A stretch of DNA of 64,000 bases from Palaemon carinicauda (GCF_036898095.1 NC_090761.1:43014946-43078945); one strand, 5' to 3'; shown: positions 25,118 through 38,843, numbered from the stretch's first letter. Translations and numbers: made by a program. Notes: generated from the sequence alone by a model not told the origin.

Positions 25118-25734
25118 ACTCAAAAGTGTAGTGTTCGTGAAACATTGATATATTTTTGTATCTGCTTAAAAGAAAACTGAAGTGAGTATTATAAGTAATT
25201 CAAATTGAAGATTATTTTGTAACTGACCTCGTATAGTTAGGATAAAGTGAAAGTGTATTAAAGATTTTGCTTAACCGTTCTGTAACCTTGTAACAATTAC
25301 ATATATGTAAATTTCATTATGGTTTATTCATTAGAATTAGAGTGTCAAATTGTTAACTCTTTTCCTTAATTGTCAAAATTAATAATTTTGAACAAAATAA
25401 TTTCTATTGAAACAAGTGTTTCTGTTATTTTCTGAAGTGATTTGTTATAAGTCTCAGATCTACTTCTTATTTAAATTTCGAGTGATTTATTTTTGGTGTT
25501 AATCCTCTTAAATAGTTATTTTTTATAAATATATTAATTTTTGTAAAAGTGCGTATAATTTCAATCGCCAATATTTGTTTCAGTGCTTCTCTTGAATCCC
25601 TGACTAAGAAATGAAACAAGAGGTTGGGTTTTAGAATAGTTCACATAAAGTAGTCACCCAACTTTTGTTTTGAGTTACGTAAAGAGTCCTTTGGATATTC
25701 AGTGTTCATTTATATTACCGGCTGGGAGACGCGT
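25118..25734 (+). other. Leader-like host sequence between E2 and E3
   Basis: It resumes the sequence interrupted by E2: the uninterrupted target would read GTGAATAGT|ACTCAAAAG. It contains a good 5' splice-site match (ACTGAA|GTGAGTATT, GT at 25182) and a possible acceptor TTTGTTTCAG near 25583. These fit a non-coding first exon plus intron downstream of the heat-shock promoter, but no coding exon follows before the E3 fragment. Confidence 0.35.
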
Positions 25735-27411
25735 AATTTTCTCCAGTTCGCCTCAGTGACAGATCCAGTGCTACGAGCACAGCTAAAAGATGCATCGGGA
25801 GTCTTGAGACGAAATGTATCCATCGCTCGAAGAGAACTCAAGAGACCTCTACCAACCAGGCTTCGCTCACTCCTAAAGCCATGGTCGGAGGCAAAGAACC
25901 TGAAAAGATCAGTTCCTCTTCAACCACCACCTCTGTCGGTCACCATCCACACGGATGCTTCGCTGGAAGAATGGGGGGGTCACTCCCATCAGCGACAAGT
26001 TCAAGGAACATGGTCTCCCCTATTCAAGACATTTCACATCAACATCTTGGAGGCCATGGCGGTTCTTCTTACTCTGAAGAAACTGTCCCCACGTCCTTCG
26101 ATCCACATCAGTCTAACTCTGGACAGCGCCGTTGTGGTCAGATGTCTCAACTGTCAGGGCTCAAGATCGCCCCAACTCAACCAAGTGCTATTGCCCATAT
26201 TCCGCCTAGCGGACAAGAAGAGATGGCACCTCTCAACAGTTCACCTACAAGGATTCCGCAATGTGACAGCGGATGCTCTATCGAGGACAAGCCCAATAGA
26301 GTTGGAATTGTCCCTAGACACAAGATCATTCTCCTTCATCTCCCATCAAGTCCTGGAACTGCAGATCGACCTCTTCGCGACGAGCGACAACAAGCAACTT
26401 CCTCTTTACGTGGCCCCATACGAGGACCCCAGAGCGGAAGCAGTGGATGCCATGTCCCTGGACTAGAACAGATGGTCCAAGATTTACCTGTTCCCTCCAC
26501 CCAACCTTCTGCTGAAAGTCCTCACCAAGCTGAGAACCTTCAAGGGAACAGTAGCCCTAGTGGCACCCAAGTGGCCCCGGAGCAACTGGTTCCCTCTAGT
26601 CTTGGAGCTACAGCCCAAGCTGATCCCTCTGCCGGACTCAGTTCTCTCCCAGCAGGTTCAGAAGTCGACTGTCTTCGCTTCATCAAGGAAAACCCGAGAC
26701 CTCCATCTCATGATTTTCTCTCCCTAGCCATGAAGAAGAGGTTTGGGATTTCGAAGAAATGTTTAGACTTCCTAGAGGAATACAAAACTAAGTCTACCAG
26801 AAAGCAATAGGAGTCATCCTGGAAGAAGTGGGTGTCCTTCGACAAGGCTAAAAATCCTACAGAAATCTCTATAGATTTTTGTCTGTCCTTCTTCAATCAC
26901 CTTCATGGACAAGGCTTAGCAGCCAACACGATTTCCACTTGCAAATCTGTCTTGACAAAACCATTACTTTACGCCTTCCAGATAGACCTGTCCAACGACA
27001 TCTTTAACAAGCTTCCAAAGGCATGTACTAGACTCCGTCCTGCACCTCCACCGATACCCATCTCCTGGTCTTTTGATAAGGTGCTCCATTTTGCCTCTAG
27101 TCTGGACTTCAGACTTTGGTGGAGGACAGCTCTTTAAAGGAGAAACATCGGGATCTGATTTGTCACTCAAACTAAGGGTGAAGATCATCTACTTTATTCG
27201 CAGAGCGGATCCTGTCAGTACACCCGCAGGTCATGATCCCAGGAAAGTCGCCTCTTCCCTAAACTTCTTTCAAGCAATGGATTTCGAAAGCCTTCGATCT
27301 TTCACAGGCTGGAAATTCTCAAGAGTGTTTTTCAAAAACTATACGAAGCATGTGCATGAACTGAAGCGTTACATGGTGGCAGCAGGTAGTGTGTTAAAGC
27401 CTGCTGTCTAG
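25735..27411 (+). pseudogene. E3 ORF2 remnant: RNase H, methyltransferase-like and recombinase parts
   Basis: RNase H motifs (TIHTDASLEEWGG, ILEAMAVLLTLKKL, LTLDSAVVVRCL, FRNVTADALSR) and the IDLFATSDN region are present. The frame has a TAG at 26464-26466 and another at 26808-26810. A deletion of about 280 bp at about 27105 relative to E2 removes the part of the recombinase with the first catalytic arginine; only the HDPRKVASSLNFF and final tyrosine parts remain. It ends TAG at 27411. Not functional. Confidence 0.85.
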
Positions 27412-28213
27412 TGCTGCGCAGAACAGTGAGTTATTCGGGACTCTAACTCAACGGGTGCCTGTGTTGACCCTAGTGCGAAACATAGTAATTTTAAGTGCCA
27501 TCTGGTGACACTAAGGACTGTTCTTCTACAAAGGTGAAGTAACATAGATAAGAACACGTGTGCCACATGTTTTTTGGACATGAAGTGTATAAAAGACTTT
27601 AAAAGACTTTATAGTTACCTTGGAACTTATATGTGTAATGGCAAGTTCTTCCTTTTCAGATTCCACACCCACGTCTTCTGTTGTCTTTAGTCTATGTTTG
27701 TTAACTACATTTTATTGAAATCTATTTATTTATTTCATATTAATTCAAAAGTTTTATTGAATAAAATAGAAATTTCCGCTACCATATGCATCTCATTTCA
27801 CCCTATCATATGAAATAAAATACTGTAAGAGATTTTTATTATCCCTATTATTTGATCATTATTATAATCTATGTTATAATATTGCTCCTATTTGATGTAT
27901 ACTCACCTAGAGAAAATTAAAAAAATTGTTCCAACACAATTACTTAACTTTCCTGATATGTCTACGAGACCAGCAAGATCTTCGTCAACAGGTGAGTTTC
28001 TTCATCAAGTTAGCTTCAAGATGTTCCTTTCGTCCAAATAGGACTTCCCAGCCAGGGGGGCAGGAAGCCATAACATAGTATATGCTATTGGTAGTGACAT
28101 GTAACGGAGATGTCATGGTCTCTAAGGTCATCAGACCAAAGGAATATTGTTTAGAAGTCGAAGGCACTACTAAAAAGGGGAAAAAATCCACGATACATTA
28201 ATTCTCTGGTGCA

Positions 28214-28309
28214 CTTCCATCAGGACTTCATGGCTTGAGCCCAAAAAACGGATTTTGAGCGACGCGAAAAATCTATTTTTGGGTGAGATAGCCATGACGT
28301 CCTGATGGA
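28214..28309 (+). repeat. Internal complementary region of E3
   Basis: Same structure as in E2, with the join at AAAAAAC|GGATTTT near 28250. It shows that E3 derives from a once complete element. Confidence 0.88.
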
Positions 28310-28329
28310 CCCACCCTGATTCTCTATTC

Positions 28330-28778
28330 TGGCCTGTCAGGCCCCTCCCTATCTTATTGTATCATGGAGGATGGCATAAACGCCGGAAGGAATGAGGAAA
28401 TGGCGTGCAACGGTGACGGCCAACATGGCGACCGGATGTTGACGTCGCCTAGTACCGTAACAGTAACGGAGGAGAACTTTTTAACGACTCCTCCCATAAC
28501 TTGCCACACTTCCCCCTCGAAGCGTAAACGCTATGTGGGGTGCAGATAGCTATGTGGCGTGTCAAGCATACGTCCCCTGTTATTATATGATATCCTAAAG
28601 GGAAACCTTATGGATACTCGCGCCAGAAGTTAGAATTCTGTGAAACCTTTAGTTTAATTCTCTGGAAATATCTACTGTAGTCATATAAACCCCTAGGAAG
28701 CTACTGAAGGAACCTTCTATCAGGACGTCATGGCTATCTCACCCAAAAATAGATTTTTTGCTTCCCTCAAAATCTGTT
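28330..28778 (+). repeat. Right terminal repeat of E3
   Basis: Aligns with the right repeats of E1 and E2 (CCAGAAGTTAGAATTCTGTG, AATTCTCTGG, TCTCACCCAAAAATAG) and ends CAAAATCTGTT next to a TA microsatellite. Confidence 0.8.
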
Positions 28779-28782
28779 ATCC

Positions 28783-29423
<641 letters not shown>

Positions 29424-29842
29424 TATAGTGATACCTCTCGATAAAAAAGCTTCTGCTTACAAAATTTTCACACAGCGAAACTAGATAAGAAGAATTTTCT
29501 GACTCCCGTCGCGAAAAATATTTCGCACTACACACTGTGGTAAGGTACGAGATTCCGACCGACTTCAAGACTGATTTTAAAATTTGCGCCCCACCAGCCC
29601 ATAAACTCCCCACTATCCTCCCGTGCTCCCATTGGTTATCTCCCTACTCAGAAATAAGATCCTGCTTTCCTATTGGATAGCATCTATTGTACAGTATCCC
29701 ATCATGCATCTATGCATTGTCATTCCTCTTCCATTTTGTTTCGGGGCGGTATCGTACGCATTAACTTTGTGTTCATGATTTAGCTTTCATGACTATTGTA
29801 CTGTAACGTGTTGCGATATCACGTTACAATATTTTATTAGCC

Positions 29843-31718
29843 ATGGGTCCCAAGAAAGCTGCAGATATGCAGGGAAAGAAGAGGATGCTTTCAATAGAGA
29901 TGAAGCCTGAGATAATAAAGAAATACGAGGTTGGTATGCAGTTAAGTGTGATCGCTAAAGAATATGACCGAAATCCGTCTACAATAGGAACAACCCTAAA
30001 ACAGAAGGAAGCCATCAGACCAGCAACATTTTCTAAGGGCATGACTGTTTTCTCAAGCAAGAGGAGTCACATCCATGATGTGATGGAGAGACTGCTGCTT
30101 ATATAGATTAAGGACAAGGAAATTGCTGTTCTTGAAACATTTTATTTTTATTTTTCCTTTTTTCCTTTCCCCACTGGGCTATTTTCCCTGTAGGAGCCCG
30201 TGGATTTATAGCATGCTGCTTTTGCAACTAGGGTTGTAGCTTAGCAAGTAATAATATTAATAAAGGCCAGCGCCCTTTTCAGTGATTTTGTGCGTGCTCA
30301 GGCTGAAGACGATGCAAGAGAAGATACACTGAAGCAGGCGCCCCCTGAGTTCAAGGCTTTTTGGGGTTGGATTGAAAAATCTAAGAGATGGTCTGGAGTT
30401 CATTCATTAGTGCGTCATGGGGAGGCTGCAAACTTAGACACGAAAGCGGCCGAAGCCTTTGCTAGGACGTTCGCAGAGTTGATTGTCCTTGAAGACTATT
30501 GTTCCCTGGAAGTCTTCAACTGCGATGAAACTGGGTTTTTCTTGAAGAAAATGCCTTGTCGGACGTACATCACGACGAAAGAAAAGAAGCTACCCGGGAA
30601 TAAGCTTATGAAAGACAGGCTTACCCTTGCACACTGTGCAAATGCCATTGGGGATTGTAAGGTGAAATCCCTGCTGGTGTATCACTCGGAGACTCTTCGA
30701 GCCTTCAAGGCCCACAAAGTGCTTAAGGAGAAGCTTCCGATGATGTGGAGGTTAAATGCCAAAGCCTGGGTAACATGAACTTTGTTCACCTTTGTTTCAG
30801 CCAGACTGCCTGCTCACCCTCTTGCGCTCCAGGATTTTACCCTAGAGGATTTTTCATTCATCAAGGTTCTCTATCTTTCGCCTAACACCACCCCTCTCCT
30901 CCTGCCCATGGACAAGGAAGTGACTTCTAACTTTAAGAAACTCAACACAAAATATCTATTCAAGAGATGTTTCGAGATCACTGAGAGCACAAAACTCACC
31001 CTTCGTGAATTTTGGAAGGAGAATTTTGATGTTGTGATAAGCCTCAAATCATCAATACTTGTACAGCTTAGCAGGAGAATTCAAGTCAGACCTTGAACTC
31101 TGTGTGGAAAAAGCTATGGCCAGATGCCGTCTCCGCACGAGATTTCAAGGGCTTCCACATAGGTTAAGCTGAAGCCGAAGCCGATACCATAAAAGTTGAC
31201 GATCCTGAACCTTTTCTATCTGAGGTTGCCAAGATCGTTACACTTGGGACATCTATGGGTCTGGAAGTCGATGAGAACGATATTAATGAGCTTATCTAGG
31301 AGCACCAAAATGAGCTTACAACTTACGACCTAAAGAAGTTGGAGGCCATACAACTGAGCACAGTTAAGAAACAGTTCTCTAGCGACTAGGAGGAGGAAGA
31401 GGAACACCCACTGACAATGGCAGAAATTAAGGAGGTTCTAGCCGGCTACCATAAAATGGCAGCTGTTGTAGAAAAGCGACACCCAGAAAAAGTTGTCACA
31501 GGGCGTGCCCTTAAGTACATAAATGATGTTTTCCTGAGTCATTTCAGGAAAATTCTAAAAAGCCGGCAGATACAAGCTTCCTTGGATAGTTTTTTTTTTT
31601 TAAAGAGGCTTTCAGTATTAGTACACCAAGAGGAAGCTGAAAGTGATCCAAAAAGAAAGAAATATGGAATTGATGAAGAAAATATGCAATTAAATTTAGA
31701 AAATACAAAATGTAGAGT
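29843..31718 (+). pseudogene. T1 Tigger-like transposase remnant
   Basis: Starts MGPKK at 29843. The N-terminal helix-turn-helix of CENP-B/Tigger type is present (SVIAKEYDRNPSTIGTTLKQ). After the LINE-tail insertion the second DNA-binding region and the first catalytic Asp (NCDETGFFLKKMPCRTY) follow at 30290-30778. The segment with the second Asp (LDNAPAHP in T2) is mostly deleted near 30775; SPNTTPLLLPMDKEV, with the third Asp, lies at about 30880. The acidic C-terminal part (31417-31720) runs into E4. Several stops; not functional. Confidence 0.8.
30138..30265 (+). repeat. LINE 3'-tail fragment inserted in T1 transposase
   Basis: It contains CACTGGGCTATTTTCCCTGT, AACTAGGGTTGTAGCTTAGC and AAGTAATAATATTAATAA, the same 3' tail as at 60870-61024 in plus orientation. 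It separates the helix-turn-helix part of the transposase from the catalytic part. Confidence 0.75.
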
Positions 31719-31719
31719 A

Positions 31720-32085
31720 AAAAAACAGATTTTGAGCAAAGTGAAAAATCTACTTTTGGGTGAGATAGCCATGTCGTCCTGATGGAAGGTTCCTTTAGGT
31801 AGCTTTCTAAGGGATATTTGCTACAGTGATACTCCCAGAGAATTAAACGTTGGTCTCCAGAATTCTAACTCCTGGCGCGAGTATCCTTGATATATCCCTT
31901 AAGGATATCGCATAATATCATGGGACGTATTTTTTGATACGACACATAGCAATCTTCACCCCGAATAGATTTAACTTTTTGAGGGGGAGGAGTGGCGAAC
32001 GAAAGGGGAGCCGTTATCAAGGTATCTGGTGGACCTCCTCTCCGTACTACAATGGCCCATCATTCCTAACTTGCATTTAAGCTGG
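31720..32085 (-). repeat. Right inverted terminal repeat of E4
   Basis: Complementary to 39860-40217; shared blocks include TGGAAGGTTCCTTTAGGTAG, AATTCTAACTCCTGGCG and GGGGAGCCGTTATCAAGGTA. Confidence 0.85.
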
Positions 32086-32138
32086 AATAGCCGCAGATAG
32101 AGTAGTTTCGGGTGGGGTCATTTAATAAAGAAGGGTGG

Positions 32139-32233
32139 GTCCATCAGGACGACATGGCTAACTCACCCAAAAATAGAATTTTCACTTTGCTCAAAATCCG
32201 TTTTTTGGGCTCGGCCATGTCGTCCTGATGGAA
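32139..32233 (-). repeat. Internal complementary region of E4
   Basis: Contains CCATCAGGACGACATGGCTA, TCACCCAAAAATAG and then CAAAATCCGTTTTTTGGGCT, that is, both element ends joined in one near-palindrome, as in E2 and E3. Confidence 0.9.
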
Positions 32234-32955
32234 GCTTACCAGAGAATTAACTTGAAAGTACTATATCTGTGGGTTTGTATAAGTGCCTTTACTTTGAATG
32301 AGTTCCTTATATGGTCTACTAGACCCGTATATATGACATTATCGTTATTTGTCATATCCACCAAGCTTAGAACTAGCTTAGGGCTCCCTGTCCCCTGCAG
32401 GGAAAGTGTCGACTTCGACTATAAGGATTCAAAGTTTGTATCTCCATAAGGATGCAAGGGAAACTTTCTAGAGATTAACTTTTCGTACTTTGGACATCTG
32501 TACCATCAAGATTTCTATTTAAGGAAATAGAATAAACTCTGGACTCGTTTATACCGAGGGATAAAAGAAGACGCAGATACATTTTTCTCTTTATTTTCAT
32601 AAGCAAAATAATTGTCAATGTATCCATCATAAGTAGGAATCTAACCTTGCATATATAGACATCATGGTTATATATATTTCTGACCTGTAAGGGAAGAATA
32701 TACATACCGTATATGAATTCATTGTGAAAATGCCACTCAAATGAATGTGAAGCTAAACCTGTCTAGTTTCACTCAGATGTTGGATATGCTTCACCAAAGT
32801 GTTGAAATATTCACACGGCACTGGTGTTATTAGTTAGATTCTGCACTTGTATAGAACAGTTATTAATCACCAAGGTGATTTTCACTTGAAGGTATTAATA
32901 CATATGCACCCGATGCACTGTCGAGTCCCAAAACAGTCCACTGTTCATCGTAGCA

Positions 32956-35690
32956 CTAGACGACAGGTTTTATGACAATACCTGCTGCCACCACAAAGTG
33001 GTTTACCTCATGCACTTACTTTGCATAATGTTTATAGAAGGCTCCGGATGATTTCCACCCGGTATATGAGCGGAGCCTCACAAAGTCCATGTGTTGAAAG
33101 AAATTCAACGAAGAAGCAGCTTTTCTTGGATCATGACCTGTGGGTGTGCTGTCAGGATCCACTCTGCGAATAAAGTAGGTGAGTTTTGCTCTCAGTTGTC
33201 TTAGGGATAAGTTTGATCCTGAGGTTTCGCCTTGGAAGAGCTGTCCCTCCTTGAAGTCTGAAGTTCTTCGAAGATATACCTTGAGACACTCTACTGGGCA
33301 TAGAGAGACATCTTCCTTCAGAGGGCAGATTCTCCAAGGACCCCACCTTTTGGTGGGCAGCTCGTTTTTAGCGAGAAAGGCAGGATCAGGGAAGAGATTC
33401 AGTTCTCCTGTTTCCAGGATCTGAATATGGCCTTCATTTCTGGATAAGGCCACAATATCACTAACTCTAGCCCCTGAGGCTATAGCAAACAAAAATATAA
33501 CTTTGTGTTAGAACCTTTAGGGTGCAATCCTCATTGTTCAGATTCAAAGCATAGTGCAAAACTTTATCCAACGACCACGTTATGGGCTGTGGAGGGGTTG
33601 CCGGTTTGAGTCTAGCGCATACTTTTGGTATCTTATTGAAGATTTCAGAGAGGTCAACCTGAAAGGCGTACAGAAGAGGTTTAGTTAAAGCCGACTTACA
33701 CGCAGTTATTGTGGTAGAAGCCTGGCCTTGTTCGTGTAGGTGGATGAAGAAAGAAAGACAGAAGTCTATTGATATTTCTGTTGGTTTCCTTGCTTTCCCA
33801 AAGGAAATCCACTTCTTTCAAGACGATTCATAGTGTCTCCTAGTTGAACTTGACTTGTATTCTTCGACGAAGTCGATTTTGTCCTTAGAGATCCCAAACC
33901 TTTTCTTCGCTGCTAGAGCGAGAAAATCATAAGATATAGGTTGTTGGTTCTCAAGGATGAAGCGTAGACAGTCGTCTTCTGAACCAGTTGGGATAAAACT
34001 GGGTTCGGCAGAGGAAACAGCTTCAGTTTCAATTCTAGAGCTAGAGGGAACCAATTGCTTCTGGGCCATTTGGGGGTCACTACTGCTGCTGTTCCTCTGA
34101 CGGATCTTAGCTTGTCGAGGACTTTTAGCAGGAGATTGGTTGATGGGAACATGTAGATCCGATTCCATGTGTTCCAGTCGAAAGACATGGCATCTATTGC
34201 TTCTGCTTGAGAGTCCTTGTGAGGGGCTACACAACGAGGAAGTTTTTTGTTGCCGCTCGTTGTGAAGAGGTTGATCTGCAGTCCCGGGACTTTTTCCGAG
34301 ATGAAGGAGAATGAGTCTGCGTCTAGGGACCATTCTGTTTCTATCGGCTTTCGCCTGGATAGAGCATCCGCTGTCACGCTGTCACATTGCGGAACCCTTG
34401 AAGATGAACTGCTGATAAGTGCCATCTTTTCTTCCTTGCCAGGTAGAAGATAGCTAGCATCACATGGTTGATGTGAGGTAATCTCGAGCCTTGTCGATTT
34501 AGACATTTTACAATCACCTCATTGTCCAGGAACAGTCTGATGTAGACTGCTCTGCAAGGGGATAGTTTCTTCAACGTTAGGAAGACTGCCATAGCCTCCA
34601 AAAGGTTGATGTGAAAGGTTTTGAACTGGTGCGACCAATTCCCCTGCTATTTCCTTTCTTGCGAATGGCCTCCCCATCCTTCCAGGGAGGGGCCTGTGTG
34701 TATCACCACTGATGGTTGTGGTGGTTGCAAGGGAATTGTTCGTGCTAGGCTCTTGGCTGTTGACCACGGCCTTAATAGCGTGCGCAATCGGGTCGGGGTC
34801 AACCTTAGTTGATCTCTTCGAGCGTTTGATGCGTATCTTCTCCAGACTCCTGACGCATCCTTTAATCGTGCTTTTAGCACCAGGTCTGTCACTGCTGCAA
34901 ACTGGAGAGAGCCCAATACTCTTTACTGTTGGCATTTTGAAATCCTCTTGTGTTGGATTAGTCTCTTGACAGAACCCGCTATCTCTCTCTTCTTTAGTGG
35001 AATGGGGAGATGGTGTGACTGTAAAGTTCCAATGGATTCCTAACCAGATAAACTTTTGAGCTGGAGAAAGGCGAGACTTCTTGCGGTTGATCTTGAAGCC
35101 TAAGAGCTCCATTAACTGGATCACCTTTCTGGCCGCTTGCAGACAAGTAGTTTTGGATGCTGCCCACACCAGCCAATCGTCCAGGTATGCTACTACCTGA
35201 ATTCCTTCGGAACGTAGTTGTTGGACGATTGTATCCGCTAACTTTGTGAATATCTTTGGGGCTATGCTTAGCCCAAAGGGCATGGCTGTGAAGACATATT
35301 TTGTCTTCTGTATCCGGAATCCTATGTAGGAGGAGAAGGGGCGACTGACTGGTAGGTGCCAGTAAGCATCTGCCAGGTCTATTGAAACCGTGTATGCACC
35401 TTTTGGTAGAAGGGTCCTTATGTGTTGCAAGGTAAACATCCGGAACTTGTTGTTCTCGACGAACTTATTGAATGGAGACAAGTCTAGAATGACTCGGAGT
35501 TTGTCTGAGTCTTTCTTGGGAACACAGAACAGCATTCCCTGGAATTTTATGGACTTCAATTTCCTTATTACCTTCTTGTTCAAGAGTTCTGAGGTATATT
35601 CTTCCAACAAGGGGGTGGAGTGTTGGAAGAATTCTGGAAAAGAGGGTGGAATTTTGTTCCATTTCCAACAGGGTCCATTCGTGATTAGGC
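32956..35690 (-). pseudogene. E4 ORF2, RT-RNase H-methyltransferase-like-tyrosine recombinase (decayed)
   Basis: The best-preserved part is the reverse transcriptase at 35610 down to about 35050, with VILDLSPFNKFV, VSIDLADAYWHLPV, FTAMPFGLSIAPKIFTKL and VAYLDDWLVW. RNase H pieces lie at 34916-34374 in shifting frames (VIHTGPSLEGWGG, MEAMAVFLTLKKL, LFLDNEVIVKCL). In the first of these, TGP replaces the usual TDA, so a catalytic Asp is lost. The recombinase has SGARVSDIVALS, GHDPRKAASSLNFF and FYKHYAK, then a TAA at 33016-33018 where E2 has a Gln; the sequence continues in frame to the natural stop near 32956. Not functional. Confidence 0.85.
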
Positions 35691-35704
35691 TGTGGATCCA
35701 GGGA

Positions 35705-37730
35705 TCAAAGGTCCAACGATCCCGAAACTGAAACAGTCTGCCTCCTGCCTGAAACCTCTAATTGTTTAGAGGTTCCTGAGGACTTGTTTCCAAGACTGCA
35801 TCCTCCCCTACCCCTTGAGGAGTTTCCAGAGGAGCCTCTCTTTGGCCCTTTACCTTTGTAGGGCCAAAAGGTGGTCATGTGCCTCTCAAAACCTGGATTG
35901 AACACAGGTGACTAGGCCACCAGCTGCTGAGGGACCATCTGAAATGTCGTTTGCGGCTGGGTTACCATTTGAGGCACTGTGGCCATGGTCACGGCCGGAA
36001 GTTGTGCAGGTCTACGTGGTTTCTTTGCCTTTCTGTTCTTAGGCTGGGGACCACTGTCTGAGCATGATTTCCTTTTGGAAGACATGCCCCACTTTTGGAG
36101 AAGGTTCCTATTTTCCATGGCGGCTTTGGCAATGACTTCTTGGACCACATCTTGTGGGAAGAGGTCTTTGCCCCAGATGCATGACGAGATCAGCTTTCTG
36201 GGTTCGTGTTTTACCCTTGCTGTGGCAAACACATGCTCTCTACAGGTCCTCCTAGACCTGACGAAGGCATATAAGTCCTTCATATGGGTACCCATGTGGG
36301 ACTTGGCTAAGACCATGTACATGTCTGGGACATTGGTTAGGCCTGCACACATTTCCAGTCAGTTCTGATGAGACAGGGAAGCGGAAAGTCTTTCTTTCGT
36401 CTCCTGTTCCCTTCTCAAAAGATGGTCTGGCAACTTTGGAAGGTTCTCATTAAATGGCTGGCCTGCTATCTCCGGATCCAACTTCGAGACGGAGAAGGTT
36501 AGATGGACTTCTTTCCACTCCCCCTCGCAGGTAAGCATGGCTACAGATAATGGCTTGCATTCCTCTAGGACTGGGCAAGGTTTTCCCTCTTCGACTGCTT
36601 TCATGACACGGTCAAGGGCTTTCACCGAAAAGGGGAAAGTTCTGGAGGAAGGAGCAACGAAGGTTGGGTGCCTCTTGCTCAATGCGGAGACTTTGGAGTT
36701 GGTATATCCTGCTTCTTTCAGGGTCTTGGTTAGGATGGTCGAAGACAATGACTTCCTTAGGTACCGTCTCCTCGCGGGATGCAGGTTCATCTCGCAGTCT
36801 CACGTAGCAATCTGGGTATGTTGAAAAGCTGGGCTAGAATTGAAGACCTTCAAGGGGTTTGGCCCCAACTTCTCGGAGATGTAAAGCTTCCCATTCATCA
36901 TGGGCATGTGCTCCGTATACCTCCAGGGGTTGGTTTTGGAGCAGTGAGGGAGGTCAGATACTGTAAGGGGCTTAGCAGAGCCCCTGGAAGCGCCAGGGCA
37001 TTTCCCTTCCTGTACCTCTCTCTTCGTCTCTTTGAGATCTTGCTTTATCTCCTCTTGTTCCTTCCAGAACACTGCCAACATCTGCTGGGTCAACTCTAGG
37101 AGCGCCTCACTCCTGTCGACCTGTGTAGTCGATTGGGGAGTTGGGGCTGAAGAGGTTGACGGCATAGGTTGATATGCCGTCAGTGAACTGGGGGTCCTCA
37201 GTCACCGTCGAAATGGATCCTTCTTCCTCCATGGGTGGTTGAACCACTTTTTCTTCAGGGCCTTCTTGCAGTAGGTTCTGTTCGGTGTCGGTGGACACCT
37301 CCGACATCCGTTCTTGGTGGATGTCCATGGCTTCCAGTGCCTTGTTGATGTCCGCGTCCACTGTCAGTTGGATGAAGGGCGGCTGGACCTGTACCTGGGG
37401 CACAACAAGACTGGATTGAGCCTTAGGGAACAGAAGGTGCCTTTGAGATTCGTTAGGTAGGTAAGGTCCCGGAGAGTTCGTCTGGAACCCTCTTACCCAT
37501 CATCGAAGGGTTTCCCTTGCTGTATCCTTTGACTCCGTGGTGTCAGGGATATCGTTTCCAAAGCCGTTGGTTAGCAAGGTCGAGCAGTTGGAGCAACCCT
37601 TCGGGTCCCAGTACCTCAGGGATCCAGATACGATGCAGCAGGGGGCATGAGACCTACACATCATATGCCCACAAAAGTCCTTACTCTTGTGGTTGCAGAA
37701 CACAACTGCCCATTTCACCATTGGCTCCTC
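35705..37730 (-). pseudogene. E4 ORF1, gag-like protein (decayed)
   Basis: It starts MVKWAV at 37721, just after a splice-acceptor-like TTTACAG|GAGGAG. The N-terminal zinc motif is diverged but keeps C..H..SKDFCGHMMCRSHAPC and a later C-x2-C. The core motifs recur in broken frames: LPDHLLRREQETKERLSASL, RRTCREHVFA, SSCIWGKDLFP. The C-terminal tail is again Arg/Gly-rich (SSRGRGG). Frameshifts and stops split it at about 37400, 37165, 36800, 36360 and 35910. Confidence 0.8.
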
Positions 37731-38149
37731 CTGTAAAGGAAAAAGGGTGAAATGAGTATTCAGTTGTTTATATCATTGATATAAAAGCATACTTTTAATA
37801 GTAATACTTATTATTATAATTAATAGCTTAGGATAGTAAGCTTGAAAGGAAATAGGAAAGACACATATCTGTGTTTCCTCTCCCAGGGGTTCACTGATAC
37901 TTCCTTCAATATTAATATTAAAATTCCTTATAAGGGAAAATACAGGGTGGAACGATTCCCGTGCATAGAGCCGGAGTTAGTTAATATCTATACTAACTTC
38001 TCCACCTTTAGAATATAAATACTGAACGGTGTTTCATAAGTGTCCCGATAATCAAAGGATTCATCAGGGTGTTGAGGGAATACTTCAACCTAAACATGTT
38101 ATGCAGTCCCAACAATAGACTGTGATAAGATACACAGAGTATGTCAGAA

Positions 38150-38325
38150 ATATTTATACTACTGTATTGTTGTATACTGTAGTTTTACCAACTACCGTAT
38201 TGTTATATACTGTATTTTACCAACTACTGTATTGTTGTATACTGTAGTTTTACCCACTACTGTATTGTTGTATACTGTAATATTACTAACTACTGTATTG
38301 TTTTATACTGTAGTTTTACCGGTAT
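38150..38325. repeat. Minisatellite of about 35 bp units in E4 leader
   Basis: Roughly five copies of a unit containing TACTGTATTGTTGTATACTG and AGTTTTACC, with small differences between units. Confidence 0.85.
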
Positions 38326-38843
38326 ACTACCGGGGTTAGGCTTGTGCCTGGCGGCACTAACTGATAGAGAGAGAGAAAGAATGAAAAGGAGGGTTTCCTA
38401 CTATCATGGTTTAGCACAATAAATGGAAGTGTATGAGGGCTACTGCCGACTACGGTCTCTTTGCCAAAATGAGAGTTCTAATGGAAGGGGAGGAATACAT
38501 CTGATTCTAGCTTCCATCCGGCCACAACTTTTGCTGCCAGCTGTACTGCCGGTTGCAAGGTTGTGGATGGCAGGCCAAGAGAGGACTGAAGAATTCTCAA
38601 CAGTATAATGGGTTTCCCACCGGCAGCCGTCGGGGCCGGCTCAGTCTTTCCCCCGGGGGCATTCACCTCCAGTTAAGGAAGGACATAAGGAGGAAGTGGC
38701 CGAGGCAGCAACCTAACCGCCGCTGGTAGGGTCCTGGCCGGCAACATAGGTAACCTGGGAAGCTGGGATGACTGTCTGAATACCGGCGAAAGAATATTGT
38801 ACGGCTAGGCCGACACTAAAGGACAGAGGGGGGAGGGAAAAGG

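Larger units (their letters stand above)
25735..28778 (+). mobile_element. DIRS-like retrotransposon copy E3 (5'-truncated)
   Basis: It begins abruptly within the RNase H-proximal part of ORF2, equivalent to about 21804 of E2, at a CAGTTCGCC junction, and continues to a complete right end. It keeps the polyadenylation signal (27760-27765), internal complementary region (28214-28309) and right terminal repeat (28330-28778). The left end, leader, ORF1 and RT domain are missing. Its right end abuts a (TA)n tract. Confidence 0.9.

Noticed and set aside
38150..38325. Regular repeats considered as a CRISPR-like array
   Set aside because: The units are contiguous minisatellite copies with no unique spacers, inside a eukaryotic retrotransposon.
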